Origin: Algicola sp.
Lineage (GTDB): Bacteria; Bacteroidota; Bacteroidia; Flavobacteriales; Flavobacteriaceae
Direction of reading: 5' to 3'
Length of the DNA stretch: 50,469 nucleotides
Assembly: GCA_018222915.1 (NCBI GenBank)
Contig: JAAEZI010000009.1
Span: 1-50,469 of the forward strand
Shown: piece by piece, positions 8,298 through 17,600 of the stretch
How the letters are laid out: every line of letters begins with the position of its first letter
How positions within the stretch are numbered: the first letter of the stretch is position 1
The notes under the pieces: model-generated
What the model saw: only the letters and a program-made list of their open reading frames with translations
Told to the model about the DNA's origin: nothing
The model's database searches: none
Program-made: the position numbers and the translations under genes

Positions 8298-9122
8298 ATG
8301 CTTCGATTATTACAACTAGAACTTCAAAAATTATTGCTCAATAAAGCGAGTAAGGTTCTTATTTTCATATCCTTTATTTTACCATTTTTTGTGATTGTCC
8401 TTTCGTCATTACGTATTGACTTTTTCGGATATTTCACACTAGAACTGGGACATTACGGTCTATTTAATTTTCCAATTGTTTGGCACATCACCACATTCTT
8501 TGCTGCTCAATTTAAGCTCTTCTTTGCTATTGTTGTTGTAAGTATGATTGGAAATGAATACAGCAATAAAACCATCAAGCAGAACCTTATTGACGGACTA
8601 AGCAAAAAAGAATTTGTCTTATCAAAATTCTATACAATCGTATTCTTTTCGGCGGTTGCCACTATCCTAATTTTTCTTATTTGCTTGTTCATCGGATTAT
8701 ATTACTCGAGTATTGATGAATTTAATTTGATCTTTAGAGGCACCGAGTTCCTACTCGCCTACTTTGTAAAATTGGTTGGTTTTTTTAGTCTATGTCTGTT
8801 TTTAGGTATGCTATTAAAACGATCGGCTTTTGCCTTAGGCTTTTTATTCATCCTATTTATGTTGGAATGGATCATTTTCTGGATTGTATCATGGCAAATC
8901 AATAGCGATGTTGCGTGGTCTATTCACAATTTCATGCCTCTGCAATCTATGTGGAACTTGATTGACCAACCGTTCCAGCGTATTGCCATTTCTAAAGTCC
9001 CTAGTGGTGAGGTGGCGATGTATGATTTTGCTGTGCATTGGTACGAAATCGCCATTGTCTTGGGTTGGACTGCCATATTCACCTTTTTATCGTACAGATT
9101 GTTAAAAAAGCGAGATTTATAA
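8298..9122 (+). CDS. ABC-2 type transporter permease
   Basis: Membrane partner of the preceding ATPase. The 274 residues contain about six hydrophobic segments, starting with VLIFISFILPFFVIVLSSL. Other strong segments are ATILIFLICLFIGLYY, AYFVKLVGFFSLCLFLG and ALGFLFILFMLEWIIFWIV. The coupling-type motif NEYSNKTIKQNLIDGLSKKE between the second and third segments is typical of ABC-2 permeases. Together the pair makes one exporter with two NBD and two permease chains. It ends 133 nt before the start chosen for the first large secreted protein, and I see no clear terminator between them. Confidence 0.88.
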   Translation: MLRLLQLELQKLLLNKASKVLIFISFILPFFVIVLSSLRIDFFGYFTLELGHYGLFNFPIVWHITTFFAAQFKLFFAIVVVSMIGNEYSNKTIKQNLIDGLSKKEFVLSKFYTIVFFSAVATILIFLICLFIGLYYSSIDEFNLIFRGTEFLLAYFVKLVGFFSLCLFLGMLLKRSAFALGFLFILFMLEWIIFWIVSWQINSDVAWSIHNFMPLQSMWNLIDQPFQRIAISKVPSGEVAMYDFAVHWYEIAIVLGWTAIFTFLSYRLLKKRDL

Positions 9123-9255
9123 TATCTTTAATGACGAAGTAGTAGTTTTATAACTGCAAACAGACAATGATCAAAATTTCCTGCTCATTTTTTGAGGAAT
9201 TTTAGCATTGAATCTGTTGTATACACAGAGCTACGAATTAATTGCTAAAGATTAC

Positions 9256-12200
9256 ATGAAAAAGAATACCGTTTTATTAATTATGACGCTGTTTTGTGTT
9301 GCCCACACATTTAGTCAGCAAGAAGCTTCTAATTGGTATTTTGGGCAAAATGCAGGACTAAGATTTAATGCAGGTAATGGCACCGTTACTGCGATAACAG
9401 ACGGACAACTTAACACTTTGGAAGGTTGCACATCTATATCAGACACCAACGGAAACCTATTATTTTATTCAGATGGAAGAACCATCTGGAACGCGATTCA
9501 CCAACCTATGGCAAATGCCAACGAAGGGTTAGGAACAGGTCTTAAAGGCGATGATTCTAGTACATCTTCTGGATTGATTGTTCCCAAACCACAAGACCCT
9601 AATTTATACTATATTTTTACGGTAGATGAGCCTCATCACTTTAATTCGTCAAGCTTTCCTAATGACGTAGATGGTGATGGCGTAAACGACGGACTCACCT
9701 ATTCATTGGTCGATATGACGTTAGCTGGCGGATTTGGTGATGTCGTGGATACAGAGAAAAATATTCCACTGATTACATACGACACAACAAATCCCGATGA
9801 AGTAGATTACAAATGTTCTGAAAAAATTACAGCCGTAAAAGCAGATGATTGTTCGTCTTTCTGGGTCATCACCCACTTTGTAGATAAATTTTATGCCTTT
9901 AAAGTAGATATAAATGGCGTAGATCCCAATCCGGTTATTTCAACCGTTGGGCAAACCGTGCCTGTTTCAGGCTATCGCAGAAATGCTTTGGGCTATGTTA
10001 AAGCATCACCAGATGGGTCTAAGCTTGCGGTTGCGCATTTTGGATTTTCAACGGTCACTGCAGGCGATGCCAGTGGTGGCATCTACCTCTATGATTTTGA
10101 TAATGATACGGGAGTAGTATCTAACGAACTAGAGCTTTATGGGCCAGAAAATGGTGATAGTCCCTATGGTGTTGAATTTTCTGCAGAAAACAGAAAAATC
10201 TATGCCTCGGTTGGAGAAGGCATCCAAGGAAATGGTGCAAGTAGTATTTTTCAATGGGATTTAGAAAGTACAGATATTCCCAATTCGATTGAGTTAATTC
10301 ATTTTTCTAATTCCTTAAGTGCAGGAGCCTTGCAGCTAGGAATTGACAAACGAATTTATAGGGCTCAAGTCAGTTTTGCTAATTTTAATACATCAGGAAA
10401 TTTCATTGGTGTCATTAATAATCCGGAAGCGAATGGTTTAGCTTCCAATTATGACGAGAACGGTGTGTTACTCGATATCAATGGTGGGTTTCAAAACTTA
10501 AGTAGAATTGGGCTACCGCCTTTTATCCAGTCGTTATTCAACTCACAAATAGACATTATCCAAAACGGTATTAGTACCACAGAGCTAAAATTATGTGTTG
10601 GTGAAAGCTATACGTTAATGGCTGAAGACGTTCCAGGTGGTACCTACACTTGGTCTAAAGATGGCACAGTGCTTTCTGAAACTACGTTTGAATTATTTGT
10701 GGATGAGCCTGGATTTTATCAAGTATTTATTGAACCCAACAATGGTGAGTGCCCTATCGAAGGTGAAGCTGTCGTTGGAATTTTTGACATCCCTACAGCA
10801 ACGCAGCCTCAAGACATCATTGCTTGTGACAGCACAACAGTTTCTACATTTGACCTTACGAGTCAAGACTCAGACGTCCTTGACACACAAGATCCATTAG
10901 ATTATTCGGTGCGTTATTTTAGATCACAAGAAGATGCCGATAATAACGTTGATGAAATTATTGGTGATTTCTCAAATACTGAAAACCCACAAACCATCAT
11001 TGCTCGTGTTGAAAACAATAACAATCCAAATTGTTACGCAACAACATCATTTAACGTGCAGGTGTTTGTCAATCCAGTTATTAATACCTTAGATGATATT
11101 GTCGTTTGTGACACCGATTTCAACGGTGATAGTATGGATGGTATCACTACCTTAGATTTGGCGTCTTTAAACGATGGCATTCTAGGAAATCAAGATGACA
11201 GCCTGTTTACTATAACCTATCATCCAACTCAGCAAGATGCCGATGATAATACGGCAGCATTTTCATCGCCATATACAAATACATCTCCAAACACGGAGAC
11301 CATTTTTGTAAGAGTAGAAAACAACCTCAATACGGATTGTTATACAACTGGCTCCTTTCTATTAACCGTGAATGATGCTCCAGAAGCTATCGACTCCACC
11401 ATCATTCAATGTGACGAAGACGGGATCCCAGAAGGTTTTACGCTTTTTGATCTAAATCAGGTATTTGATGATATTACAGGTGGTGCTCCCGATAGATCGA
11501 TTGCTTTTTATGTGTCGCTCAACGATCTAGAAAACGCTGAAGATGAAATCGATGCGAATGCTTTTGAAAATTATTTCAATCCACAAATTTTGTATGCCTT
11601 AGTAACCAATACGGTGACCGGTTGTACAAATATCGCTGAAGTAACTCTAGAGGCTGCCTCTACAGCTTCAAATGATACCGCCTTAGAAGCATGTGACGAC
11701 GACGGAACCGAAGATGGTTTATACAATTTTAATTTAAATGATACGCTAGACAGTATTCTATTTGGATTACCTAACGATTTAGAGGTATCCTTTTATGAAA
11801 CTTATGATGAGGCTTTATTAGAAGATAATCCGTTAGGCACTAATTTTACGAATACCACACCGTATAACCAGACCATCTATGCGCGTGTTGAAAATATGAA
11901 TGCCTGCTTTGGAATTAGCGAAATAGAACTAACTGTTTTTGAATTGCCCAACATTATTACGGAAGAAACCCTATTTTATTGCTTAAATGATTTTCCGCAA
12001 ACCATCACACTCACTAGTGGCCTAATAGACGATATCCCAAACAATTATTATTACGATTGGTCTACAGGAGACGATGAATATGAAATTGAAGTGAATGAAC
12101 CCGGAACATATACCGTGAGAGTCACATCAACTGATGGCTGTTTTAAGGACAGAACCATCAACGTTTTGCCTTCTGACATCGCCACGTTCACTGACATTGA

Positions 12201-12660
12201 GGTAACGGATGCCTCGTCTAATAATACGATTACCGTTTTTGTATCCGGAGAAGGTGTATATGAATATGCGCTCGATGATCCAAGTGGTCCTTATCAGGAA
12301 AGCAATATTTTTGAAAATGTGAGTTTTGGTTTTCATACCGTTTATGTGAGAGATATTGAAAACAATTGTGGCATTGTTGAAGACATTGTTTCGGTCATTG
12401 GCTTTCCGAAGTTTTTTACACCGAATGGAGACACCTACAATCCTTATTGGCAGGTTAAAGGCATTTCTAGAGATTTTCAAGCGAATTCTCAAATTCTCAT
12501 TTTTGATCGTTATGGAAAATTACTCAAAGAATTGGATCCTTTAGGTCCAGGTTGGGACGGCACAGTCAACGGCTTTAATATGCCGGCAAGTGATTATTGG
12601 TTTGTGGTTACACTTGAAGATGGTAGAACCTTTAAGAGCCATTTTGCTCTAAAACGTTAA
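9256..12660 (+). CDS. T9SS type B sorted surface protein with propeller-like N-terminus and four CDxDxDG modules
   Basis: Predicted secreted protein of 1134 residues. I place the start at the ATG at 9256 because it gives a clean signal peptide (MKKNTVLLIMTLFCVAHTFS then Q); an upstream in-frame TTG at 9208 adds 16 polar residues and is unlikely. Residues about 25-430 resemble the propeller-like N-terminal region (SNWYFGQNAGLRFNAG) of gliding-associated proteins, then an Ig-like segment to about 520. Residues 524-908 hold four modules of about 96 residues, each starting with Cys-Asp and carrying a second Cys. Next come an Ig-like segment (909-985), a SprB-repeat-like segment (GEGVYEYALDD), and the type B sorting domain from about 1051 to the end (PKFFTPNGD, IFDRYGKLL, ASDYWFVV, HFALKR). 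It is expected to cross the outer membrane through the T9SS and stay at the surface or be released. Confidence 0.88.
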   Translation: MKKNTVLLIMTLFCVAHTFSQQEASNWYFGQNAGLRFNAGNGTVTAITDGQLNTLEGCTSISDTNGNLLFYSDGRTIWNAIHQPMANANEGLGTGLKGDDSSTSSGLIVPKPQDPNLYYIFTVDEPHHFNSSSFPNDVDGDGVNDGLTYSLVDMTLAGGFGDVVDTEKNIPLITYDTTNPDEVDYKCSEKITAVKADDCSSFWVITHFVDKFYAFKVDINGVDPNPVISTVGQTVPVSGYRRNALGYVKASPDGSKLAVAHFGFSTVTAGDASGGIYLYDFDNDTGVVSNELELYGPENGDSPYGVEFSAENRKIYASVGEGIQGNGASSIFQWDLESTDIPNSIELIHFSNSLSAGALQLGIDKRIYRAQVSFANFNTSGNFIGVINNPEANGLASNYDENGVLLDINGGFQNLSRIGLPPFIQSLFNSQIDIIQNGISTTELKLCVGESYTLMAEDVPGGTYTWSKDGTVLSETTFELFVDEPGFYQVFIEPNNGECPIEGEAVVGIFDIPTATQPQDIIACDSTTVSTFDLTSQDSDVLDTQDPLDYSVRYFRSQEDADNNVDEIIGDFSNTENPQTIIARVENNNNPNCYATTSFNVQVFVNPVINTLDDIVVCDTDFNGDSMDGITTLDLASLNDGILGNQDDSLFTITYHPTQQDADDNTAAFSSPYTNTSPNTETIFVRVENNLNTDCYTTGSFLLTVNDAPEAIDSTIIQCDEDGIPEGFTLFDLNQVFDDITGGAPDRSIAFYVSLNDLENAEDEIDANAFENYFNPQILYALVTNTVTGCTNIAEVTLEAASTASNDTALEACDDDGTEDGLYNFNLNDTLDSILFGLPNDLEVSFYETYDEALLEDNPLGTNFTNTTPYNQTIYARVENMNACFGISEIELTVFELPNIITEETLFYCLNDFPQTITLTSGLIDDIPNNYYYDWSTGDDEYEIEVNEPGTYTVRVTSTDGCFKDRTINVLPSDIATFTDIEVTDASSNNTITVFVSGEGVYEYALDDPSGPYQESNIFENVSFGFHTVYVRDIENNCGIVEDIVSVIGFPKFFTPNGDTYNPYWQVKGISRDFQANSQILIFDRYGKLLKELDPLGPGWDGTVNGFNMPASDYWFVVTLEDGRTFKSHFALKR
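10825..11979 (+). repeat. four tandem CDxDxDG modules within the 1134-residue protein
   Basis: Coding tandem array of four units of about 96 residues (residues 524-908). Units start CDSTTVSTFDL, CDTDFNGDSMDGITTLDL, CDEDGIPEGFTLFDL and CDDDGTEDGLYNFNL, and end before CLNDFPQ. Each has the downstream pattern aromatic-x-x-x-x-DA, then N(P/T)xT-I-hydrophobic-R-V-E-N and a second Cys. It is the same unit as in the 1892-residue paralogue. Confidence 0.85.
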
Positions 12661-12689
12661 TCAATAAATAACAATAGTTAAAGTGTAAA

Positions 12690-14531
12690 ATGAGGTATTT
12701 GAAATTTATCGTAATTGTTGCCAGCTTGGTCACAACATGGTATACTTCTGCCCAAGACATTTCGTTGTTCCAACAATTTAATGGTCGCTACGACTATACG
12801 GCCATCGGAAATACCTTAAATCCGTTTGAAAATAATTTAGTTGACAGTTTTTGTTTACCACTCGATGCTTCTAGTGCAACACTGAATCTTGCACCAAACA
12901 CCAACATTGTTGCTGCATACTTATATTGGGCTGGTTCAGGAACAGGAGACACGAATGTGGATCTCAATGGCGTCCCTTTTGAAGCCATCGAAACTTATAC
13001 CGTTGATTATATAGAACCTGTGACAGGTGCTCTCACCTATTTTTCTTGTTATGCAGAGATTACAGACTTTATCATCTCTGAAGGTAACACGACCTATACC
13101 TTATCTAATTTAGACATTTCAGAAGCCTTAAATGGCAATCCCAGATACTGCACAAATCGAACTAATTTTGCAGGTTGGAGTATCTACATCATATACGAGG
13201 ATGATACGCTGCCTTTAAATCAAATCAATCTTTATCAAGGCCTTGAAATCATAGATCGCAATACGCAATCTAAGACCATTCTGATTGATAACTTAAATGT
13301 GATTGATAATGATGGTGCCAAGATTGGTTTTCTAGCCTGGGAAGGAGATAACGCTCTTAATTATGGTGAAAGCCTTTCTATAAATGACAATTTGCTGGCC
13401 AATCCTCCATTGAATTTCAGTGACAATGCCTTTAACGGCACAAATAGTTTTACTAATTCCAATACATTTTATAACGCCGATTTGGACGTCTACAATATTC
13501 AAGATAATATCAGTATTGGTGACACCAACGCAGTCGTCAAAATGACGACAGGCGGATTTGATAGTTTTGGGAATTTTCAAGCAGATTTGATTATCATTAA
13601 CAATATCATTACCGTATTAAATAGTCAGTTACCCGATGCTACTATTACATTAGATGCATATGTGTTGAATTGTGGTGATCGAACGCTTGAAATCGATTTT
13701 ACCGTATTCAACACTAATAGTACAGACGTCTTACCTGCGAATACTCCCATAGCTTTTTATGCCGAGGGGCAACTCATCGGACAAAGTGCTACTCAAAATG
13801 ACATTCCCATTGATGATTCCGAATCCGGAACAATTTTATTGACCATCCCAGAGACGCTTGGAGATACCTTTTTATTAGAACTTCGAGCAGATGACGATGG
13901 ATCTGGAAATGGAACCGTTAATGAAATTATAGAAATTAATAATCTTGATTCTGAGCTTATAGAGTTACTGGTGCTTCCAGAAATTCAAATTCTGGATAAT
14001 ATAAACAGTTGCAATGAAGGGTTTAATTCCGCGACATTTAATTTAGTTGCCTATTTTCAAGAGGAAGTAGCTGACAGTTCTGACCTTCAGTTTTATGAAA
14101 ATTTGGAAGATCTCGAATCTGACCAAAATAGTATTGTGAATCCAGAATCCTATGCCAGTATTAATAATCCTCAAACAGTGTTTGCTAAAGTGGAAAACCA
14201 ACCTTGCTATGATATTTATCAGTTTGAATTATCTGTAGAAAACTGTCCGCCTTTTGTTCCTGAAGGATTTTCTCCCAACAATGATGGCGTTAATGATTGG
14301 TTCAATATACAAGGCCTTTACGATATTTTTGAATCGCATGAACTCAAGATTTTTAATCGTTACGGCACCCTCATTTTTGAAGGTGATAATGATCTTAAAT
14401 GGGAAGGCCAGATTAATAGAGGCCTTAATAATCATGGTAAACTCGTGCCTGTAGGTACCTATTTCTATGTATTGTCTCCAAATGATTCCGACTACCCTCC
14501 TTCTGTTGGATGGGTTTATGTGAATTACTAA
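12690..14531 (+). CDS. large secreted protein with a variant T9SS C-terminal domain
   Basis: A 613-residue protein with signal peptide MRYLKFIVIVASLVTTWYTS then AQ. Residues about 25-310 form a beta-rich head (NIVAAYLYWAGSGTGDTNV, GWSIYIIYEDDTLPLNQINL). Residues about 315-430 resemble a CARDB-type adhesion domain (LNCGDRTLEIDFTVFNTN, LRADDDGSGNGTVNEI). One degenerate repeat module follows, starting SCNEGFNSATFNLVAYF and ending VFAKVENQPCYDIYQFEL. The C-terminal domain is FVPEGFSPNNDGVNDWFNI ... LKIFNRYGTLIFEG, with a different ending (GWVYVNY) from its three neighbours, so it may have been acquired or evolved separately. It lies 29 nt after the previous gene with no terminator, so co-transcription is likely. 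Confidence 0.85.
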   Translation: MRYLKFIVIVASLVTTWYTSAQDISLFQQFNGRYDYTAIGNTLNPFENNLVDSFCLPLDASSATLNLAPNTNIVAAYLYWAGSGTGDTNVDLNGVPFEAIETYTVDYIEPVTGALTYFSCYAEITDFIISEGNTTYTLSNLDISEALNGNPRYCTNRTNFAGWSIYIIYEDDTLPLNQINLYQGLEIIDRNTQSKTILIDNLNVIDNDGAKIGFLAWEGDNALNYGESLSINDNLLANPPLNFSDNAFNGTNSFTNSNTFYNADLDVYNIQDNISIGDTNAVVKMTTGGFDSFGNFQADLIIINNIITVLNSQLPDATITLDAYVLNCGDRTLEIDFTVFNTNSTDVLPANTPIAFYAEGQLIGQSATQNDIPIDDSESGTILLTIPETLGDTFLLELRADDDGSGNGTVNEIIEINNLDSELIELLVLPEIQILDNINSCNEGFNSATFNLVAYFQEEVADSSDLQFYENLEDLESDQNSIVNPESYASINNPQTVFAKVENQPCYDIYQFELSVENCPPFVPEGFSPNNDGVNDWFNIQGLYDIFESHELKIFNRYGTLIFEGDNDLKWEGQINRGLNNHGKLVPVGTYFYVLSPNDSDYPPSVGWVYVNY

Positions 14532-14579
14532 TACGACTTACCTTTACCGAAATGTTAAAATTTAATGCATTTCATCGTA

Positions 14580-14587
14580 TATTTTTG
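14580..14587 (+). promoter_or_regulatory. promoter -7 box (TATTTTTG) with a leader of about 100 nt
   Basis: TATTTTTG matches TAnnTTTG; no good -33 TTG is seen. The start codon at 14691 lies 103 nt downstream, giving a leader unusually long for this window. The leader holds two small inverted repeats: GTCTA/TAGAC (14594-14606) and TATCAATA/TATTGATA (14629-14636 and 14661-14668). Confidence 0.4.
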
Positions 14588-14690
14588 TATTTAGTCTATT
14601 TTAGACCTACTTTCGACCTCAATGTAGCTATCAATAGGTAATAAGCCCCAAAACTATTGTTATTGATACCTTAAACTTAACCGCTTACAA

Positions 14691-17600
14691 ATGACATATT
14701 TACAAAAATCCCTCAACATCTTCGCATGTCTTTTGTGCTGTATTGGTAGTGCACAGCAAATTAGTATCAACGATTCATTTTCCGAACAAGAATTAGTAAC
14801 CAACAACCTTATTCAAGGCTGTGTGGAAATATCCAATATTGAATCTGTCGTTAACGGACAAATTAACGGATTTAATAGTTTTGCCTATTTTGAACAAGCT
14901 GGTTCCGATTTTCCTTTTGAAAATGGTATTATGCTAGCAACAGGTAATGCAGTTTCTGGTGGTAACGTTGAGAATACTGCCGTCTTAAATGAAGGCCAGA
15001 CCGACTGGACGACCGATGCCGATTTAGAGGCGGCACTTGGAATTTCTGGGACCCTAAATGCCACATCTATTGAGTTCAATTTCATTTCAGTTGCCAATCA
15101 AATACAATTCAATTACATCTTAGCTTCCGAGGAATACTTTGGTAATTTCCCGTGTGAATACTCCGATGGTTTTGCTTTTTTGATCAAAGAGGCTGGCACA
15201 TCCGATCCTTATACCAATATTGCTGTGATTCCAGGCACCACAACACCTGTCAACACCAATACAATTCATGATGCTATTGTAGGATTTTGTGATGCTTCCA
15301 ACGAACAATTTTTTGAAGGGTACAATTTAGGTGATACAAATTATAATGGTAGAACCACCGTCATGACGGCTAGTGCTTCTATTGTGCCTAATGTGGAATA
15401 TCATATTAAATTAGTCATAGCCGATCAAACAGACAGAAATTACGATTCTGCCGTTTTTATTGAAGGAAATAGCTTTAATGCTACGGTCGACCTTGGTGAA
15501 GATATTCAAACCTGTGCAGATACTGTCACATTAAATGGTAATATTGAAAATCCGCTAGCCACCTATTCTTGGTATTTAAATAACAACCTGATCAGTGGTG
15601 CAACCCAGCCAACTTTGGATGTGACTCAATCTGGAACTTACCAAGTGGTGATCGAAATTCCTTTATCTGGATCCAATTGTACTATTGAAGACAACGTTTC
15701 GGTGACCCTAAGTTCCACCCAATCGGCAGCAGCTATATCAGATTATGCCATCTGTGATGATATCAGTGCTGATGGTATTGAAACCTTTGATTTATCCACA
15801 AAAGATTCGGAGGTGCTAGCTTCTGTTCCCCCTTCCACATATAGCATTAGCTACTATTTGTCTGCGACAGATGCAGAAAATGATACAAATCCGATAGCAG
15901 GAACCATTCAAAATTCGTCCAATCCACAAACGATTTTTATCCGAATTGAAGACATCACCAACGGTTGCTTAGCTTTTCAAAATTTTAATTTAGTTGTAAA
16001 TCCTTTACCAGAATTTACACAACCCACGCTTTTAACCGTATGCGACGATGCTATTTCTGATGGATTTACAACAATCGATCTTTCTCAGTTGGATAATGAC
16101 ATTACCAATAACAATCCTAACTTGGTAGTGACTTACCATCATACGCTTGCCGATGCCAGTAGTGTTAACAATGCGATTCCAATGCCGTATGTGAACACCA
16201 ACCCTAATGAAACACTCTTCGTTGGAATTACCAATACGCTCACAGGATGTACGTCAACGACCACCTTAGATATCGAAGTACTGAATAACCCAGAAATCAA
16301 TACGGACGAACATTATTTGGATGCATGCGATAGCGATCATGACGGATTTGCAAACTTCGATCTTACATCGGTTATTGACGATGTTCTAGAAGGTCTTACA
16401 GGTGTGAATGTCTCATTCCACCTTACTCAGGAAGATGCTAGTACAGGAAGTAATCCTATAGCGAATGATAGCAACTATGCCAATATCGAAGAATCTGTAC
16501 AAATCGTATTTATTAGAGTTGAAGATCAAGTGACAGGTTGTGCAAGTACCACGCCAATAGAGTTACACACTAATTTATTGTTATCAGCAACAAATATTAG
16601 AAACTATAGTTTATGTGATGAATTTAACGACGGTATTGAACAATTCAGTCTTTCAAATATCACGCTGAATATTATTGGTGATCTTGAAACGATTATGGGC
16701 TATGACATTGATATTGCTTTTTATTTAACAGAAGAAGACAGAGATAATGAGGTGAATGCTATAGATCCAAATGCACCTTTTGAACCAACGTCAACACCAC
16801 AAACATTATATATTACCATCACGAGTCCAACCTGTCAAGAAGTCGAAGACATTGAGCTGCACTTATTCCCTATCGTTGAATTTGAGCCTATAGATAATCA
16901 AACCGTTTGTGACACGGATCAAGATGGATTTACACTGATTGACCTAACGCAATACGATATCTTAGCGACTAATGGTCAACCAGATTTCACGGTAACGTAT
17001 TTTGCCTCAGAAATCGATGCCAATGAGAACACTAATGCATTGCCAGCACTATATACCAACATACAAAACCCGCAACAATTTTATACAAGAATCACGTTTG
17101 GTGAAACAGGATGCTCAGACATCAATTCGTTTGAAATTGAAGTTTTACCAGCTCCTTCAACCAATCAAGCATCAGATATTATCATTTGTGATGATGATAT
17201 GGACGGTCTATTCATCGTGGATTTAGATACTAAAATTGATGAACTGGTTAACGACACAACCGATAGAGTCATTACGTTCCATAATACGTTGAATGATGCA
17301 GACAACGCTTCAAACACCATTAGTAATACCACTATCTATACGGCAAATACCCAAACGATTTTTGCTAGAATTGAGAATACTAATACCAGCTGTCACACGG
17401 TTGAAAGCTTTGAAATTATTGTAAATACACTTCCTGAGTTTAGCGCTATTTCCAACTATAAGATATGTGAAAACGAGAGTGATGGGATTGGTGATTTTAT
17501 ATTTCAAACCAAAGATGCAGAAATTTTAAATGGCCAAACTGGAAAGGAAGTACTTTACTTCAGAAATCAGAATGATGCCGACAACAATACTAATGTCATT

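Noticed and set aside
9208-9255. In-frame TTG start extending the first large secreted protein by 16 residues
   Set aside because: The extension is polar and would bury the signal peptide. The ATG at 9256 gives a perfect signal sequence.
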